From contig NZ_DS999213.1 of NCBI RefSeq assembly GCF_000156335.1, positions 2,530,929-2,594,928 on the forward strand: a DNA stretch of 64,000 nucleotides. The letters run 5' to 3'. Made by a program: the position numbers and the translations under genes. Source of the DNA: Roseobacter sp. GAI101. GTDB lineage: Bacteria > Pseudomonadota > Alphaproteobacteria > Rhodobacterales > Rhodobacteraceae. Positions 28,124-36,332 of this stretch are shown here, in pieces. The notes under the pieces were generated by a model. That model did no database searches, was not told the DNA's origin, and saw only the letters and a list, made by a program, of their open reading frames with translations. Numbering within the stretch: position 1 is the stretch's first letter; the number at the start of each line of letters is the position of its first letter.

Positions 28124-29131
28124 TTAGTTGCTGGCAACCTTCAGGTCTTGCAGCAGATTATTCAACACCAGAAAGCTACCCACGGCATCACAATCTGGCA
28201 CGGCAAGGCTCAGGTCCTGGGTCTTGATCCCTTTGGCACCGCGCATCTCAAGAGACCGGGCTTCAATCTCCTGACCGCAATTGGCTGTGATGACTTCCGC
28301 TTCGATGCTTAACGCAACGCCGCCATCCGTGGCTTCCATACCCGAGGGGAACGTATAGACCTCGGCCAGCAAGGGGTCGGCGACGCCAAGATCACCGTTC
28401 ATGATCATGAAACCACCCTCGCCGGTGATGGCCGATGCGATATCGCGGGGTTTGCCGGACCAGACATGGCCCGTGCCATCATAGTCCGACCCGAATTCAA
28501 GCGCATGAAGCTGGAATCCGGTCTCGCCTCTCCACTGCAAAACGACACGGTCAAAATCCGCAAGGTCTTCGACAGTGGCGCGGGCCACAGCGCCATCGCC
28601 GTTTCCGAAGGCAAAGACGAATTCAGCAGTTTCAGCCAGCGCCGGTACATTGATATCAAGCATACCCGTGCGTGACGTGGTCTGGGTAAAGATCATGCCG
28701 TTATGGTGAACCGTGACCCGTTCGTTCGGCAGACAGGGGGCTTCGAGCACGACATTTACCATCGCCGCAGCCATGGGCCGTGCGGTTGCGGTGACGGCAC
28801 AGTCCGTCGCGCTGACGTGGGGGGATGCACCGGGAACAGGGGCGGCTACTTCGGGGGCCGCCGTTTTGACGACGTGGCTATCCATTTCAGGCAGACGGAC
28901 GCTGTTTTGCAGATCACCAACGCCGAAATCAGCAGAGGTCAGGTTGATGTCCTGCACTTCGAGCAGGGTCGTTTCAGCGTCAAGCGCCTGAACATTATGC
29001 GCATGAACGGCGTCATCGGATGCAGCGCTGTTGCGCTCATTGGATGAACTAGAACCTTGCATCACAAACCCGATGCCAATCGCACAACCTAGCGTACCAA
29101 CGGCAGTCATGATCTCTTTGATATGTGGCAT
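28124..29131 (-). CDS. Membrane-anchored orphan protein, unknown function
   Basis: I do not recognise this protein. It has one N-terminal hydrophobic segment (about residues 9-25, TAVGTLGCAIGIGFVMQ) and then a long region likely outside the membrane, with low-complexity stretches up to about residue 105. The rest looks beta-rich: an apparent carbohydrate-binding-like fold (VVLEAPCLPNERVTVHHNG, TSRTGMLDINVPA), and a C-terminal segment with two cysteines (ITANCGQEI, VPDCDAVG) that may form a disulfide. It is 335 residues, lies between the tyrosine kinase and the OmpA-fusion gene on the same strand, and could be part of an envelope assembly with them. Confidence 0.7.
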   Translation of the reverse strand: MPHIKEIMTAVGTLGCAIGIGFVMQGSSSSNERNSAASDDAVHAHNVQALDAETTLLEVQDINLTSADFGVGDLQNSVRLPEMDSHVVKTAAPEVAAPVPGASPHVSATDCAVTATARPMAAAMVNVVLEAPCLPNERVTVHHNGMIFTQTTSRTGMLDINVPALAETAEFVFAFGNGDGAVARATVEDLADFDRVVLQWRGETGFQLHALEFGSDYDGTGHVWSGKPRDIASAITGEGGFMIMNGDLGVADPLLAEVYTFPSGMEATDGGVALSIEAEVITANCGQEIEARSLEMRGAKGIKTQDLSLAVPDCDAVGSFLVLNNLLQDLKVASN

Positions 29132-29252
29132 AGGGGTGACCTCACTCGGATAAATCTCCGGTTAAGATCTTCGACAACCACGGCATGTGTGTGACCGACG
29201 CATGAAAAGAACAGGGCAAGTTCAAGGCAGCGCTTTGGGCCGCCCAGAACAT

Positions 29253-31388
29253 TTAGCTGTCGTAATATCCCCGGCCATAGGCGGCGAACGATCCTGAATC
29301 GTTGCCATATCCGTAGCTTTTCATGCCTTTTTCATTGATCTGACTTAGGACCAGACCCGTAATGCGCTGATTTGAGTTATGGAAGAACCGCATGGATTCT
29401 TCGACCAGCGCCTTGCTGGTGCTGTCCCATTTGACCGAGAACAGAATCGCATCGGCGTTTTCCGCAATGATCCGCGCATCGGGGACAACCAGCACAGGCG
29501 GCGTATCAATGATGATGAAATCATATTTCTGCCGCATCTCGGTGATGAATTTCTTGAACGTATCCGACGAAAACAGGTCCGCGGCGTTTACGTTGGTCTT
29601 TTCACCGGCCAGCACGTCAGCCTCGAACCCTTTGGGCCTGTGGATGGCATCTTCGAATTTCACATCACCATTCAGCACCGATGCGATGCCTGTTTTCGGC
29701 AGCGTCGGGAAATACTCGTTCAACGTCCTGCGGCGGATATCGCCTTCGACCAGCAGAACCGACTTGCCCAGTCCGGCAAGGAATTTGGCCAGCGACAGCG
29801 ACACCGTCGTCTTACCCTCACCGGGGATTGAAGACGTCGACAGGATGACCTGCGGTTTCTTGTCGACATTTGACAACATCAAAGACGTGCGCAGATTTCG
29901 AATGGATTCCGCCGCGGCCGACGTCGGTTTTTCAGACAGATAGGACAGCGTGTCCATCCGCGCCCGCGACGGGATAAGGGGGATTTGGCCAATCACCGTA
30001 TAGCCGGTAAGCCGCTCAAGATCACTGGCCGTCCGGAAGGTGCTTGTCTTCATCTCGCGGTACAGCACGATGCAAGATCCAAGAAACGCACCAAGGATCA
30101 GCCAGATCGCAATGATGCGGGTCTTGCGCGGAGCGCTCGGGGCACCCGGAACCACGGCCTTGGACAACAAACGGCTGTCCGCCTTCTGGATACCCTCCTG
30201 GGCAGATGTTTCCTTGAGACGGGTCAGGAAATACTCGTAGAGCAAACGGGTCGCCTCGGCCTCGCGGGTAAGCTGTTGCAAGGTAATCAAATCCTGCCCC
30301 TGCTTTGAAACCTGATTTGAAACGTCTGCCTCTGACACACGCAGGGCATTCAGCTGTTGGTTCGACCGCAGCAAATCCGCCTGGGCGCGTTCAATCAATG
30401 CAGCATATCGCGCGCCGAACAAGTTCTGGCTGGCTTCCGTATCAAGACCACCGGCTGCGATCCGGTCCAACGCCGCGTCATTGGCGGCCTTCAACTTGGC
30501 TTCATCCGTTTCGGCATCCAGCAAACCGGCAAGCCGCGTCTCGATCACCGAATTCGCGGTCTCAGCGCTTGAAATACGGTCGCGCAAATCCTTGATCTGA
30601 CGTTCAAGCGCCTGCAAGGCTTCGACCGACACCAGCTGCGTTTGCGCCGTGAAACCGGATACGTTTTTTTCAGCTGTCTCCAGCTCAATCTGCAATTCAG
30701 AAACCCGATTGCTCAGCCATTCTGTCGCTTTCTCCGTCGCCTCGAATTTCACTTCGATCTGGTTCAGGATGTAAAGCTCAACGAATGTATCTGCGATCAG
30801 CGCAGATTTAACGGGTGACTGCGATTCAACAGTCACGTTGAAAACCAGACTTCTGGTGATGTTTCGGATTCCGACCTTGCCCAGAAGGCTGGCAACCACG
30901 TTGTCGCGGATACGATTCTGCATCAATACACTGTCAGGGGCGAAATCCGTCGGGGCTTCATCCGAAGAAATCAGCCCGTTGATCCGCGCCTTGAGCGACG
31001 CGATCATCCCCGGCTTTCTAAGGCGCGCATTGAATTCTGGGTCTTCGATCAGGTTCAGCCGATCAACGACCTTACCGGCAAGGCCGCGTGATCTGAGAAC
31101 TTCGACTTCGGTATTCACTGCCGTCGCGTCGCCGGAAAACCCGCCGACGACGGCCTGTAGGTCAACAACCTTGTCCTGCTGGGTTTCCAGAATGACCACA
31201 GCCGTTGACCGATAAAGCGGGATAGCGACTTTATATGCGTAATATGCCGCCAGACCGACAGCGATGGCCGTCACAAGCGCGATGATCCATTTGCCGCGCC
31301 AAAGCGTGCCGACCATCGCACCGAAGTCGATGCTATCGTCGTCATCGGCTTGGGTGGGTGCAAAGTTCTGTGAGCTCTGATTCATCAT
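29253..31388 (-). CDS. Wzc/ExoP-type polysaccharide tyrosine autokinase
   Basis: Inner-membrane co-polymerase that controls length and export of polysaccharide. The N-terminal Wzz domain has a first membrane segment (about residues 30-50, KWIIALVTAIAVGLAAYYAY) and long periplasmic coiled-coil regions. A second membrane segment (IIAIWLILGAFLGSCIVLY) is near residue 440. The BY-kinase domain has Walker A SSIPGEGKTTVSLSLAKFL, Walker A' VLLVEGDIRRRTL and Walker B FIIIDTPPVLVVPDA. The C-terminus has a five-Tyr cluster for autophosphorylation (MKSYGYGNDSGSF, then AYGRGYYDS). ATG at 31388 is preferred to TTG at 31403. 711 residues. No Wza is adjacent. Confidence 0.92.
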   Translation of the reverse strand: MMNQSSQNFAPTQADDDDSIDFGAMVGTLWRGKWIIALVTAIAVGLAAYYAYKVAIPLYRSTAVVILETQQDKVVDLQAVVGGFSGDATAVNTEVEVLRSRGLAGKVVDRLNLIEDPEFNARLRKPGMIASLKARINGLISSDEAPTDFAPDSVLMQNRIRDNVVASLLGKVGIRNITRSLVFNVTVESQSPVKSALIADTFVELYILNQIEVKFEATEKATEWLSNRVSELQIELETAEKNVSGFTAQTQLVSVEALQALERQIKDLRDRISSAETANSVIETRLAGLLDAETDEAKLKAANDAALDRIAAGGLDTEASQNLFGARYAALIERAQADLLRSNQQLNALRVSEADVSNQVSKQGQDLITLQQLTREAEATRLLYEYFLTRLKETSAQEGIQKADSRLLSKAVVPGAPSAPRKTRIIAIWLILGAFLGSCIVLYREMKTSTFRTASDLERLTGYTVIGQIPLIPSRARMDTLSYLSEKPTSAAAESIRNLRTSLMLSNVDKKPQVILSTSSIPGEGKTTVSLSLAKFLAGLGKSVLLVEGDIRRRTLNEYFPTLPKTGIASVLNGDVKFEDAIHRPKGFEADVLAGEKTNVNAADLFSSDTFKKFITEMRQKYDFIIIDTPPVLVVPDARIIAENADAILFSVKWDSTSKALVEESMRFFHNSNQRITGLVLSQINEKGMKSYGYGNDSGSFAAYGRGYYDS

Positions 31389-31623
31389 ATTCAGCTTGTC
31401 CAATTATCGAAGCCAGAAAATGACTTACTCGATCTTGCTTCTTGGCGACCTTAACGAACAAGCGGTGAAATTCCCACCATATTCCCCAAGAATTGCCTAT
31501 TTGCGGTTGGCGCTAACAGCGCGCCATTCATAATAGTAAATTTTTCCCGAACAGTCGTTTACTTGCTCAATCAAGTGTCACTTGTCCAGTGTTGAAACGA
31601 CTGACGGTCGGCAATCTTTTGCT

Positions 31624-32187
31624 TTACTTAAGACCTTCTCGGGCGATGAAGCTTGCCAGATCCAAGATCAACTGCCCCCGTGCTGCGGCAATTGCTGCCG
31701 GACCGCCCTTGGGATCATAACCAACCGCCAGATCGAAAAGCCCCGACCGTTCGCGTCTGCCATCCGTCACAGCGACGAAATACTGGCCTGATGCCCTGAA
31801 CTGACCTGCATCCGAGGCCAGCAATTCGCTAAAGCGTACTTCGACGCGCGCATCCGGATAGGCCTCGAAGGGCCACGGTTCCGAGGCGACGCGGCGGTTT
31901 GTCAGACGGGCCAGATTTTCGCTAAGTTCAAGAGCGACGGCGCGCGATGGCGCATCCGCCCAAAGCTGGTCCGCAGAACTGACCAACGTCCCGTTGCTTT
32001 TCCGGATATGGATTTCATCCGCCGCCGCGTAGCTGGGCAAAGACACATCTCGCACTTCGACAGCGGCAAAGCTGATGCTGATCTTTTCGGTGACCGGAGG
32101 CGACTGTACCGCAAAGCGATCCGCAGACCCGCAAGCGACCAGCGTCAATGTCAGGCCGACAGTCGCGATCGTTTTCAAAATGTTCAT
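31624..32187 (-). CDS. pqiC: PqiC-type outer-membrane lipoprotein
   Basis: ABC-type transport auxiliary lipoprotein (PqiC/LPP) that works with PqiB to span the periplasm. The lipobox is LVACGSAD near residue 18. The DUF330/PqiC-like domain has SISFAAVEVRDVSLPSYAAADE, WADAPSRAVALELSENLARL, and RVEVRFSELLASDAGQFRASG. 187 residues. It is the last gene of the pqi cluster, 3 nt from pqiB. The 235 bases upstream of the kinase start and downstream of this gene (31389-31623) are AT-rich, with no further gene seen. Confidence 0.88.
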   Translation of the reverse strand: MNILKTIATVGLTLTLVACGSADRFAVQSPPVTEKISISFAAVEVRDVSLPSYAAADEIHIRKSNGTLVSSADQLWADAPSRAVALELSENLARLTNRRVASEPWPFEAYPDARVEVRFSELLASDAGQFRASGQYFVAVTDGRRERSGLFDLAVGYDPKGGPAAIAAARGQLILDLASFIAREGLK

Positions 32188-32190
32188 GTT

Positions 32191-34275
32191 TTACCGTCCC
32201 AGCAAAAGCGAATTGGGGTTACGTTCAATGGTGCGCGCCAAAGATGCAAGCGCATCGGCGGCTTTTTGGATATCGCGCATTGTATCCTGCGCCGTCCGGC
32301 TGATCTGATCGCCTTGGTTATACCCTTCGATCGTCCGGCTGGCCTGCGTGAACAACGAAGACAGGCGGTCGACGATCTGCGGCAGATCCTGCGCGGAAAC
32401 GGCGATGTTATCCGCAGCATTGCGCGCAGAGGCGAGCGTTTGGTTCACGTTTTCAATCGCCCCGCCCTCGCGGAGTTCCTGCAAGGTATAGTTCAACTCG
32501 TCCAGGGCGTTCTTCAGCGACCCCGGCAAGGCAACCGCATCCGGCGTGCCGATCACCTGATCCGCAGAGCGGGTCAGGGCGGTCAGTTCGTCTACCAGCT
32601 GCTGCAATTCCAGCTTGCCGGCGTTGGCGGCGACAGTCTCTATTTCAGCGATCAACGCTGGCACACCTTCGGTCGAGGTCGTAAAGGAGTCAGCCGCCGC
32701 CGATACGGAATCCACGGCATCCAGCAGGCGTTTTGCCATCTGTTCCTGTTCAAGAGTCGCGACGAGCGTTTCGACGCGCAACAGCGTCGCGTTCAGTGTC
32801 ACCGGAATATTTTTCACCGAATCCGACGACACAAGGCCGGTGACTTCGTTGATCAGGGTCCGCACATCCTTGGGCGTTTGCTGCAATTCGTCGCTGCCGA
32901 TGAACATCTGTGCCGAATTCATCAGACCGATGGCGCTGTTCAGCAATTCCTCGATCGGCAGGTTGTTGATCCGGGTGAACACACCTTCGACTGTCGCGGC
33001 AGCATCCGACGTCTCGTTTTCCGTTGTCGGCATGACCGGATAACTGTCCCCGGCCTCGACAAGACGGGCGGGGGGTGCATCCGGCACCAGGATCATCTCG
33101 ACCTTCAATCCGCCAGTCAGCAGGCTGGCAGAAGCAAGCCGCGCCCGCAGCCCGTTGGCGACACGATCCTGCAGCAGCGACAGCGCGCTGGCCGCAGACA
33201 CTTCACCGGGCAGACCAAGCCGTGCGGGCTGGATTGATAAGGTCGCATTCAACCGCACACGGCTGTCACCGAACTGGTTGTAATCGACGATACCCGACAG
33301 GGATTCCACCTCGCCGATGTTCAGACCGCTCAGTTCGACAGGCGCACCGACGGCCAGCCCCGATATGTTATCTTCAAATATCACGCTCAGTTCCAGCGGA
33401 TCGACTTCGGAGGCATTAAAGACGGAACTGCGTGCCTCCTCCTTGCTTGGGAAAATCTCGAAGACGGTGCCATCCTGAACACGGTCGCCACCCGATACGA
33501 AGGTATCAAAGGTGATGCCCCCGCCGACGAGGGTCGCAATGGATTCAAAATCCACCTCGGCGCCACCCGGCCCGATCGACAGGCTAAAGCCCGAAGTGTC
33601 CCAAAAGCGGGTCGAACTGTTGACCAGATTACGGTGCTCTTCGTAGATCAGCGCCTCGACGATGGCAAAGTTGCCCCCCGGAGAGATCTGCGCCTTGCCG
33701 ACGCGGCCAACCTCGATCCCGCGGTACAGGATCGGCGCATCATCTGTCAGCTGGCCATTGCCCACCGTGCGAAAGGCGATCTGCAAGCCCGATTGCCCCG
33801 GACGGATCAGCGGGGCCGCGTCAGACCCGACAAAACGGTCGGCAAATGTCCCCACTTCGGCATTCCACGATCCTTCAATATAGACGCCGCTCAGCACCGT
33901 GCTAAGGCCCGTGATCCCCTGAGCGGTGACTTCTGGCTGAACGACCCAGAACGCAGCGCTGTTATCGATGAAAGGGGCGACATCCTTGTCGACGCGGATC
34001 GTGGCAACGACCTTGCCCAATCCTTCGCTGAACCCGACCTCTTCGACGCGGCCGACCGTCACATCGCGGTAGCGCAATTCGGTTTCGCCTGCCTTGATGC
34101 CCGCACCCTTGTCGAATTCAACGTAAATCTCGGGCCCACGCGCATTATAGCTGCTCCAGGCAACGCTCAACGCGGCGAACAGCGCCAAAATCGGAATGAT
34201 CCAGACAAAGGACGCGCCGCTCAGGAACAGCCTGCGCGCAGATTTCACCGACACTTCGGGTGGCGTTTCAGTCAT
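32191..34275 (-). CDS. pqiB: MCE-domain transport protein PqiB
   Basis: Forms a hollow periplasmic needle of stacked MCE rings for lipid transport between the membranes. One N-terminal membrane anchor (about 20-40, FVWIIPILALFAALSVAW). Three MCE domains follow: around 45-130 (ELRYRDVTVGRVEEVGF), 160-250 (ILYRGIEVGRVGKAQI), and 290-400 (PVELSGLNIGEVESLSG). The C-terminal ~280 residues are helical and coiled-coil-like. The 694-residue length is greater than E. coli PqiB (546) because of the long C-terminal coil. The start overlaps the pqiA stop by 8 nt. Confidence 0.9.
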   Translation of the reverse strand: MTETPPEVSVKSARRLFLSGASFVWIIPILALFAALSVAWSSYNARGPEIYVEFDKGAGIKAGETELRYRDVTVGRVEEVGFSEGLGKVVATIRVDKDVAPFIDNSAAFWVVQPEVTAQGITGLSTVLSGVYIEGSWNAEVGTFADRFVGSDAAPLIRPGQSGLQIAFRTVGNGQLTDDAPILYRGIEVGRVGKAQISPGGNFAIVEALIYEEHRNLVNSSTRFWDTSGFSLSIGPGGAEVDFESIATLVGGGITFDTFVSGGDRVQDGTVFEIFPSKEEARSSVFNASEVDPLELSVIFEDNISGLAVGAPVELSGLNIGEVESLSGIVDYNQFGDSRVRLNATLSIQPARLGLPGEVSAASALSLLQDRVANGLRARLASASLLTGGLKVEMILVPDAPPARLVEAGDSYPVMPTTENETSDAAATVEGVFTRINNLPIEELLNSAIGLMNSAQMFIGSDELQQTPKDVRTLINEVTGLVSSDSVKNIPVTLNATLLRVETLVATLEQEQMAKRLLDAVDSVSAAADSFTTSTEGVPALIAEIETVAANAGKLELQQLVDELTALTRSADQVIGTPDAVALPGSLKNALDELNYTLQELREGGAIENVNQTLASARNAADNIAVSAQDLPQIVDRLSSLFTQASRTIEGYNQGDQISRTAQDTMRDIQKAADALASLARTIERNPNSLLLGR

Positions 34276-34924
34276 TTAATGGGGTTCCGTCCTTGGTCTG
34301 CTTGTCCCAGATCAAGCGAGAATCGAACGCCTGCGCCGAAAGCATGGTAAAAATAACCGACAATGCAAAGAACATGCTTGCCGGACCAGGGTTAATATTT
34401 GCAAGGGTATTGAGTTGCACAAGAGATGACAAAATCGCAACCACAAAGATATCGATCATCGACCAACGTCCGATGTATTCAACGACTTCGTACATCAGAT
34501 GGCGCGCATGGTTGCCGCCCGCGCCGGGTCGTCTGACGCTGACAGCCAGATACGCAACCGCCCAGAATTTGGCGAGCGGGATCGCGACAGATGCCAACAG
34601 AATGATGAACGCAATCCCGAAGGCACCGTGATGGGCCAATTCGACCGCACCACCGACGATGGTACTTTCGTCATTCTCGAACAGGGTCTTGGTCTTGAGC
34701 ATCGGGTACACATTCGCAGGAACATAGCACATCAGGCCGACGATCCAGAAGGCCCATACCTTTTGCAGGCTATGGGCATCGCGCGACACCATCTTGTGCC
34801 CGCAGCGCCCGCAGGTCTGCGTACCCAAGGGCCAGGCCCGAGTGCACCGCGTGCAGGCCACAAGGCCCATTTCCCGCGCGCTCAGGATTTTTTGGGGTGT
34901 TCCAGAGAATTCCATACCGACCAT
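34268..34924 (-). CDS. pqiA: PqiA-family membrane protein (second half-gene)
   Basis: Inner-membrane partner of PqiB. It has a zinc-ribbon-like N-terminus (CTRCTRAWPLGTQTCGRCGH) and about four membrane segments (FWIVGLMCYVPANVYPML, FGIAFIILLASVAIPLAKFW, MIDIFVVAILSSLVQLNTLA, MFFALSVIFTMLSAQAF). In E. coli one PqiA holds two such units; here each is its own gene. ATG at 34924 or 34915 are both possible. It overlaps the upstream pqiA gene (stop at 34882) by about 40 nt, a larger overlap than elsewhere in this window. 218 residues. Confidence 0.85.
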   Translation of the reverse strand: MVGMEFSGTPQKILSAREMGLVACTRCTRAWPLGTQTCGRCGHKMVSRDAHSLQKVWAFWIVGLMCYVPANVYPMLKTKTLFENDESTIVGGAVELAHHGAFGIAFIILLASVAIPLAKFWAVAYLAVSVRRPGAGGNHARHLMYEVVEYIGRWSMIDIFVVAILSSLVQLNTLANINPGPASMFFALSVIFTMLSAQAFDSRLIWDKQTKDGTPLND

Positions 34925-35529
34925 CTACACATAAAGCTTTCCTGCGCCACCAGCAGAACCACCAATCCTCCGAACATCCAGAACGCAGGACCAAAACCGA
35001 CTGTCGCAAGATCCGCGATCTTGACCAGCGCCACCGCACACCCAAGCGCAAAGATTTCCGCCATCGACCAGGGTTGCAGTGCCTGGGAAAACCGAAACGC
35101 CTGCATCGCATACCGTGCGGGGGGCAGATCAAGCACAATCGGCACCAAGACATAGAGCGTCAGCATCGCGCGGACCAGCGGCACCACCATGATCAATCCC
35201 GCCGTCGCCAGCGCCAGCAGCACCATGGGTCCGCTCGAGAATGCCAAGGCTGAATCAAACACGGAAACTGAATTCTTGTTGCCCGCCGCATCAATCGTCA
35301 GAAACGGAAAGAACGTCGCCCCGATGATCAGAATGAACGTGGCCAAGGCGATCGCGATGATCTTCAGCCCTGCCTGCCGTCGCGGTGCGATCAGGACGGT
35401 GTGACAGCGTTGGCAGACCGCCTTTTCACCCGTCTCAGGCTCTTTCAAATGAAACACGGCATCGCACTGCGGACAAACGATAAGCTCTGTCAGCGGGAGT
35501 GAGATATCAGGATCGACCGTGTCTTTCAT
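34882..35529 (-). CDS. pqiA: PqiA-family membrane protein (first half-gene)
   Basis: First of two PqiA-like genes. The zinc-ribbon motif is VCPQCDAVFHLKE ... CQRCHTVL, and it is followed by about four membrane segments (IIAIALATFILIIGATFFPF, FSSGPMVLLALATAGLIMVV, AMLTLYVLVPIVLDL, IFALGCAVALVKIADLATV). ATG at 35529 is preferred to an in-frame start at 35577 because the downstream protein begins with the Met-Lys-Asp of a typical cytoplasmic leader. 215 residues. It heads the pqiA-pqiA-pqiB-pqiC operon; its promoter must lie in the 167 bases shared with the divergent DJ-1 gene. Confidence 0.85.
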   Translation of the reverse strand: MKDTVDPDISLPLTELIVCPQCDAVFHLKEPETGEKAVCQRCHTVLIAPRRQAGLKIIAIALATFILIIGATFFPFLTIDAAGNKNSVSVFDSALAFSSGPMVLLALATAGLIMVVPLVRAMLTLYVLVPIVLDLPPARYAMQAFRFSQALQPWSMAEIFALGCAVALVKIADLATVGFGPAFWMFGGLVVLLVAQESFMCRWSVWNSLEHPKKS

Positions 35530-35630
35530 AGCGGGCTTATACAGAAGGTTTTTATCGGGTGATATGCAAAAATCCACACGTTTTAGTCATTGAATCGCCC
35601 CTTTTTACCCGAATTCGGGGCGCTTTTGTT

Positions 35631-35656
35631 GGAACGTTCGTGCGAAGGCATGCGTT
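35631..35656 (+). promoter_or_regulatory. EcfG-type promoter of the DJ-1/PfpI gene
   Basis: GGAAC at 35631-35635, a 17-nt spacer, and CGTT at 35653-35656 match the alphaproteobacterial general-stress sigma factor consensus exactly. The gene starts 41 nt after the -10. The sigma factor itself is encoded at 54231-54788. Confidence 0.75.
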
Positions 35657-35696
35657 TGTTCGGTGAAGATCCTGAACGAAAGCAAGGAGCATAAGA

Positions 35697-36257
35697 ATGA
35701 CACAGATTACAAACGCAAAAATCCTGATCCTTTCAACCAACGGGTTCGAACAATCCGAACTGGAACGCCCGCTGAACGACCTGAAATCCAAGGGTGCGAC
35801 AGTTCACGTTGCGACCCCGGACGGCGCGGATATCAAGGGTTGGGACCAAAAGGATTGGGGCCAGACCGTCCCTGCAGATAAGGCATTGGCTGACGTCGCT
35901 GTGGCTGACTATGACGCCATCGTATTGCCCGGCGGCCAGATGAACCCCGATATCCTGCGCGCCAACAAGGATGCTGTGGCGTTGATCAAGCTGTTTGCCG
36001 ACGCAGGCAAAACGATCGCGGCCATTTGCCATGCCCCATGGCTGTTGATCGAAGCCGGAATTATCGAAGGCCGCAAGGCAACGTCCTATCATTCGATTGC
36101 GACCGACCTGAAAAATGCCGGTGCGCACTTTGAAGACAGCGAAGTTGTCGTCGATCAGGGGATCATCACCAGCCGTTCCCCCGAAGATTTGGATGCGTTC
36201 ATCGCCAAGATCGTTGAAGAGATCGAAGAAGGCGAACACCACCGCGTTGCTGCGTGA
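35697..36257 (+). CDS. DJ-1/PfpI-family stress protein
   Basis: Class-I glutamine-amidotransferase-fold protein of the PfpI/YhbO/general-stress-protein-18 group. The nucleophile elbow is IAAICHAPWLLIEAG with C111, and the acidic partner lies in FEQSELERPLNDL (E19/E22). Family members are reported as proteases, chaperones or deglycases; the activity is disputed. 186 residues. A strong Shine-Dalgarno (AAGGAG) precedes the ATG. It has an EcfG-type promoter, so it probably belongs to the general stress regulon, as expected for this family. Confidence 0.9.
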   Translation: MTQITNAKILILSTNGFEQSELERPLNDLKSKGATVHVATPDGADIKGWDQKDWGQTVPADKALADVAVADYDAIVLPGGQMNPDILRANKDAVALIKLFADAGKTIAAICHAPWLLIEAGIIEGRKATSYHSIATDLKNAGAHFEDSEVVVDQGIITSRSPEDLDAFIAKIVEEIEEGEHHRVAA

Positions 36258-36293
36258 CACAATCGCAGCTTCGCGTGACGTGACACTATCTTG

Positions 36294-36320
36294 AAAGACG
36301 GGGCCTGTGCCCCGTCTTTT
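36294..36320. terminator. Bidirectional terminator between DJ-1 and aminotransferase genes
   Basis: An 8-bp stem GACGGGGC/GCCCCGTC with loop CTGT is flanked by AAA and TTTT runs, so it can end transcripts from both sides: the DJ-1 gene on plus and the five-gene operon on minus, whose last stop is at 36333. Confidence 0.87.
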
Positions 36321-36332
36321 GCTGTTTGGCAA

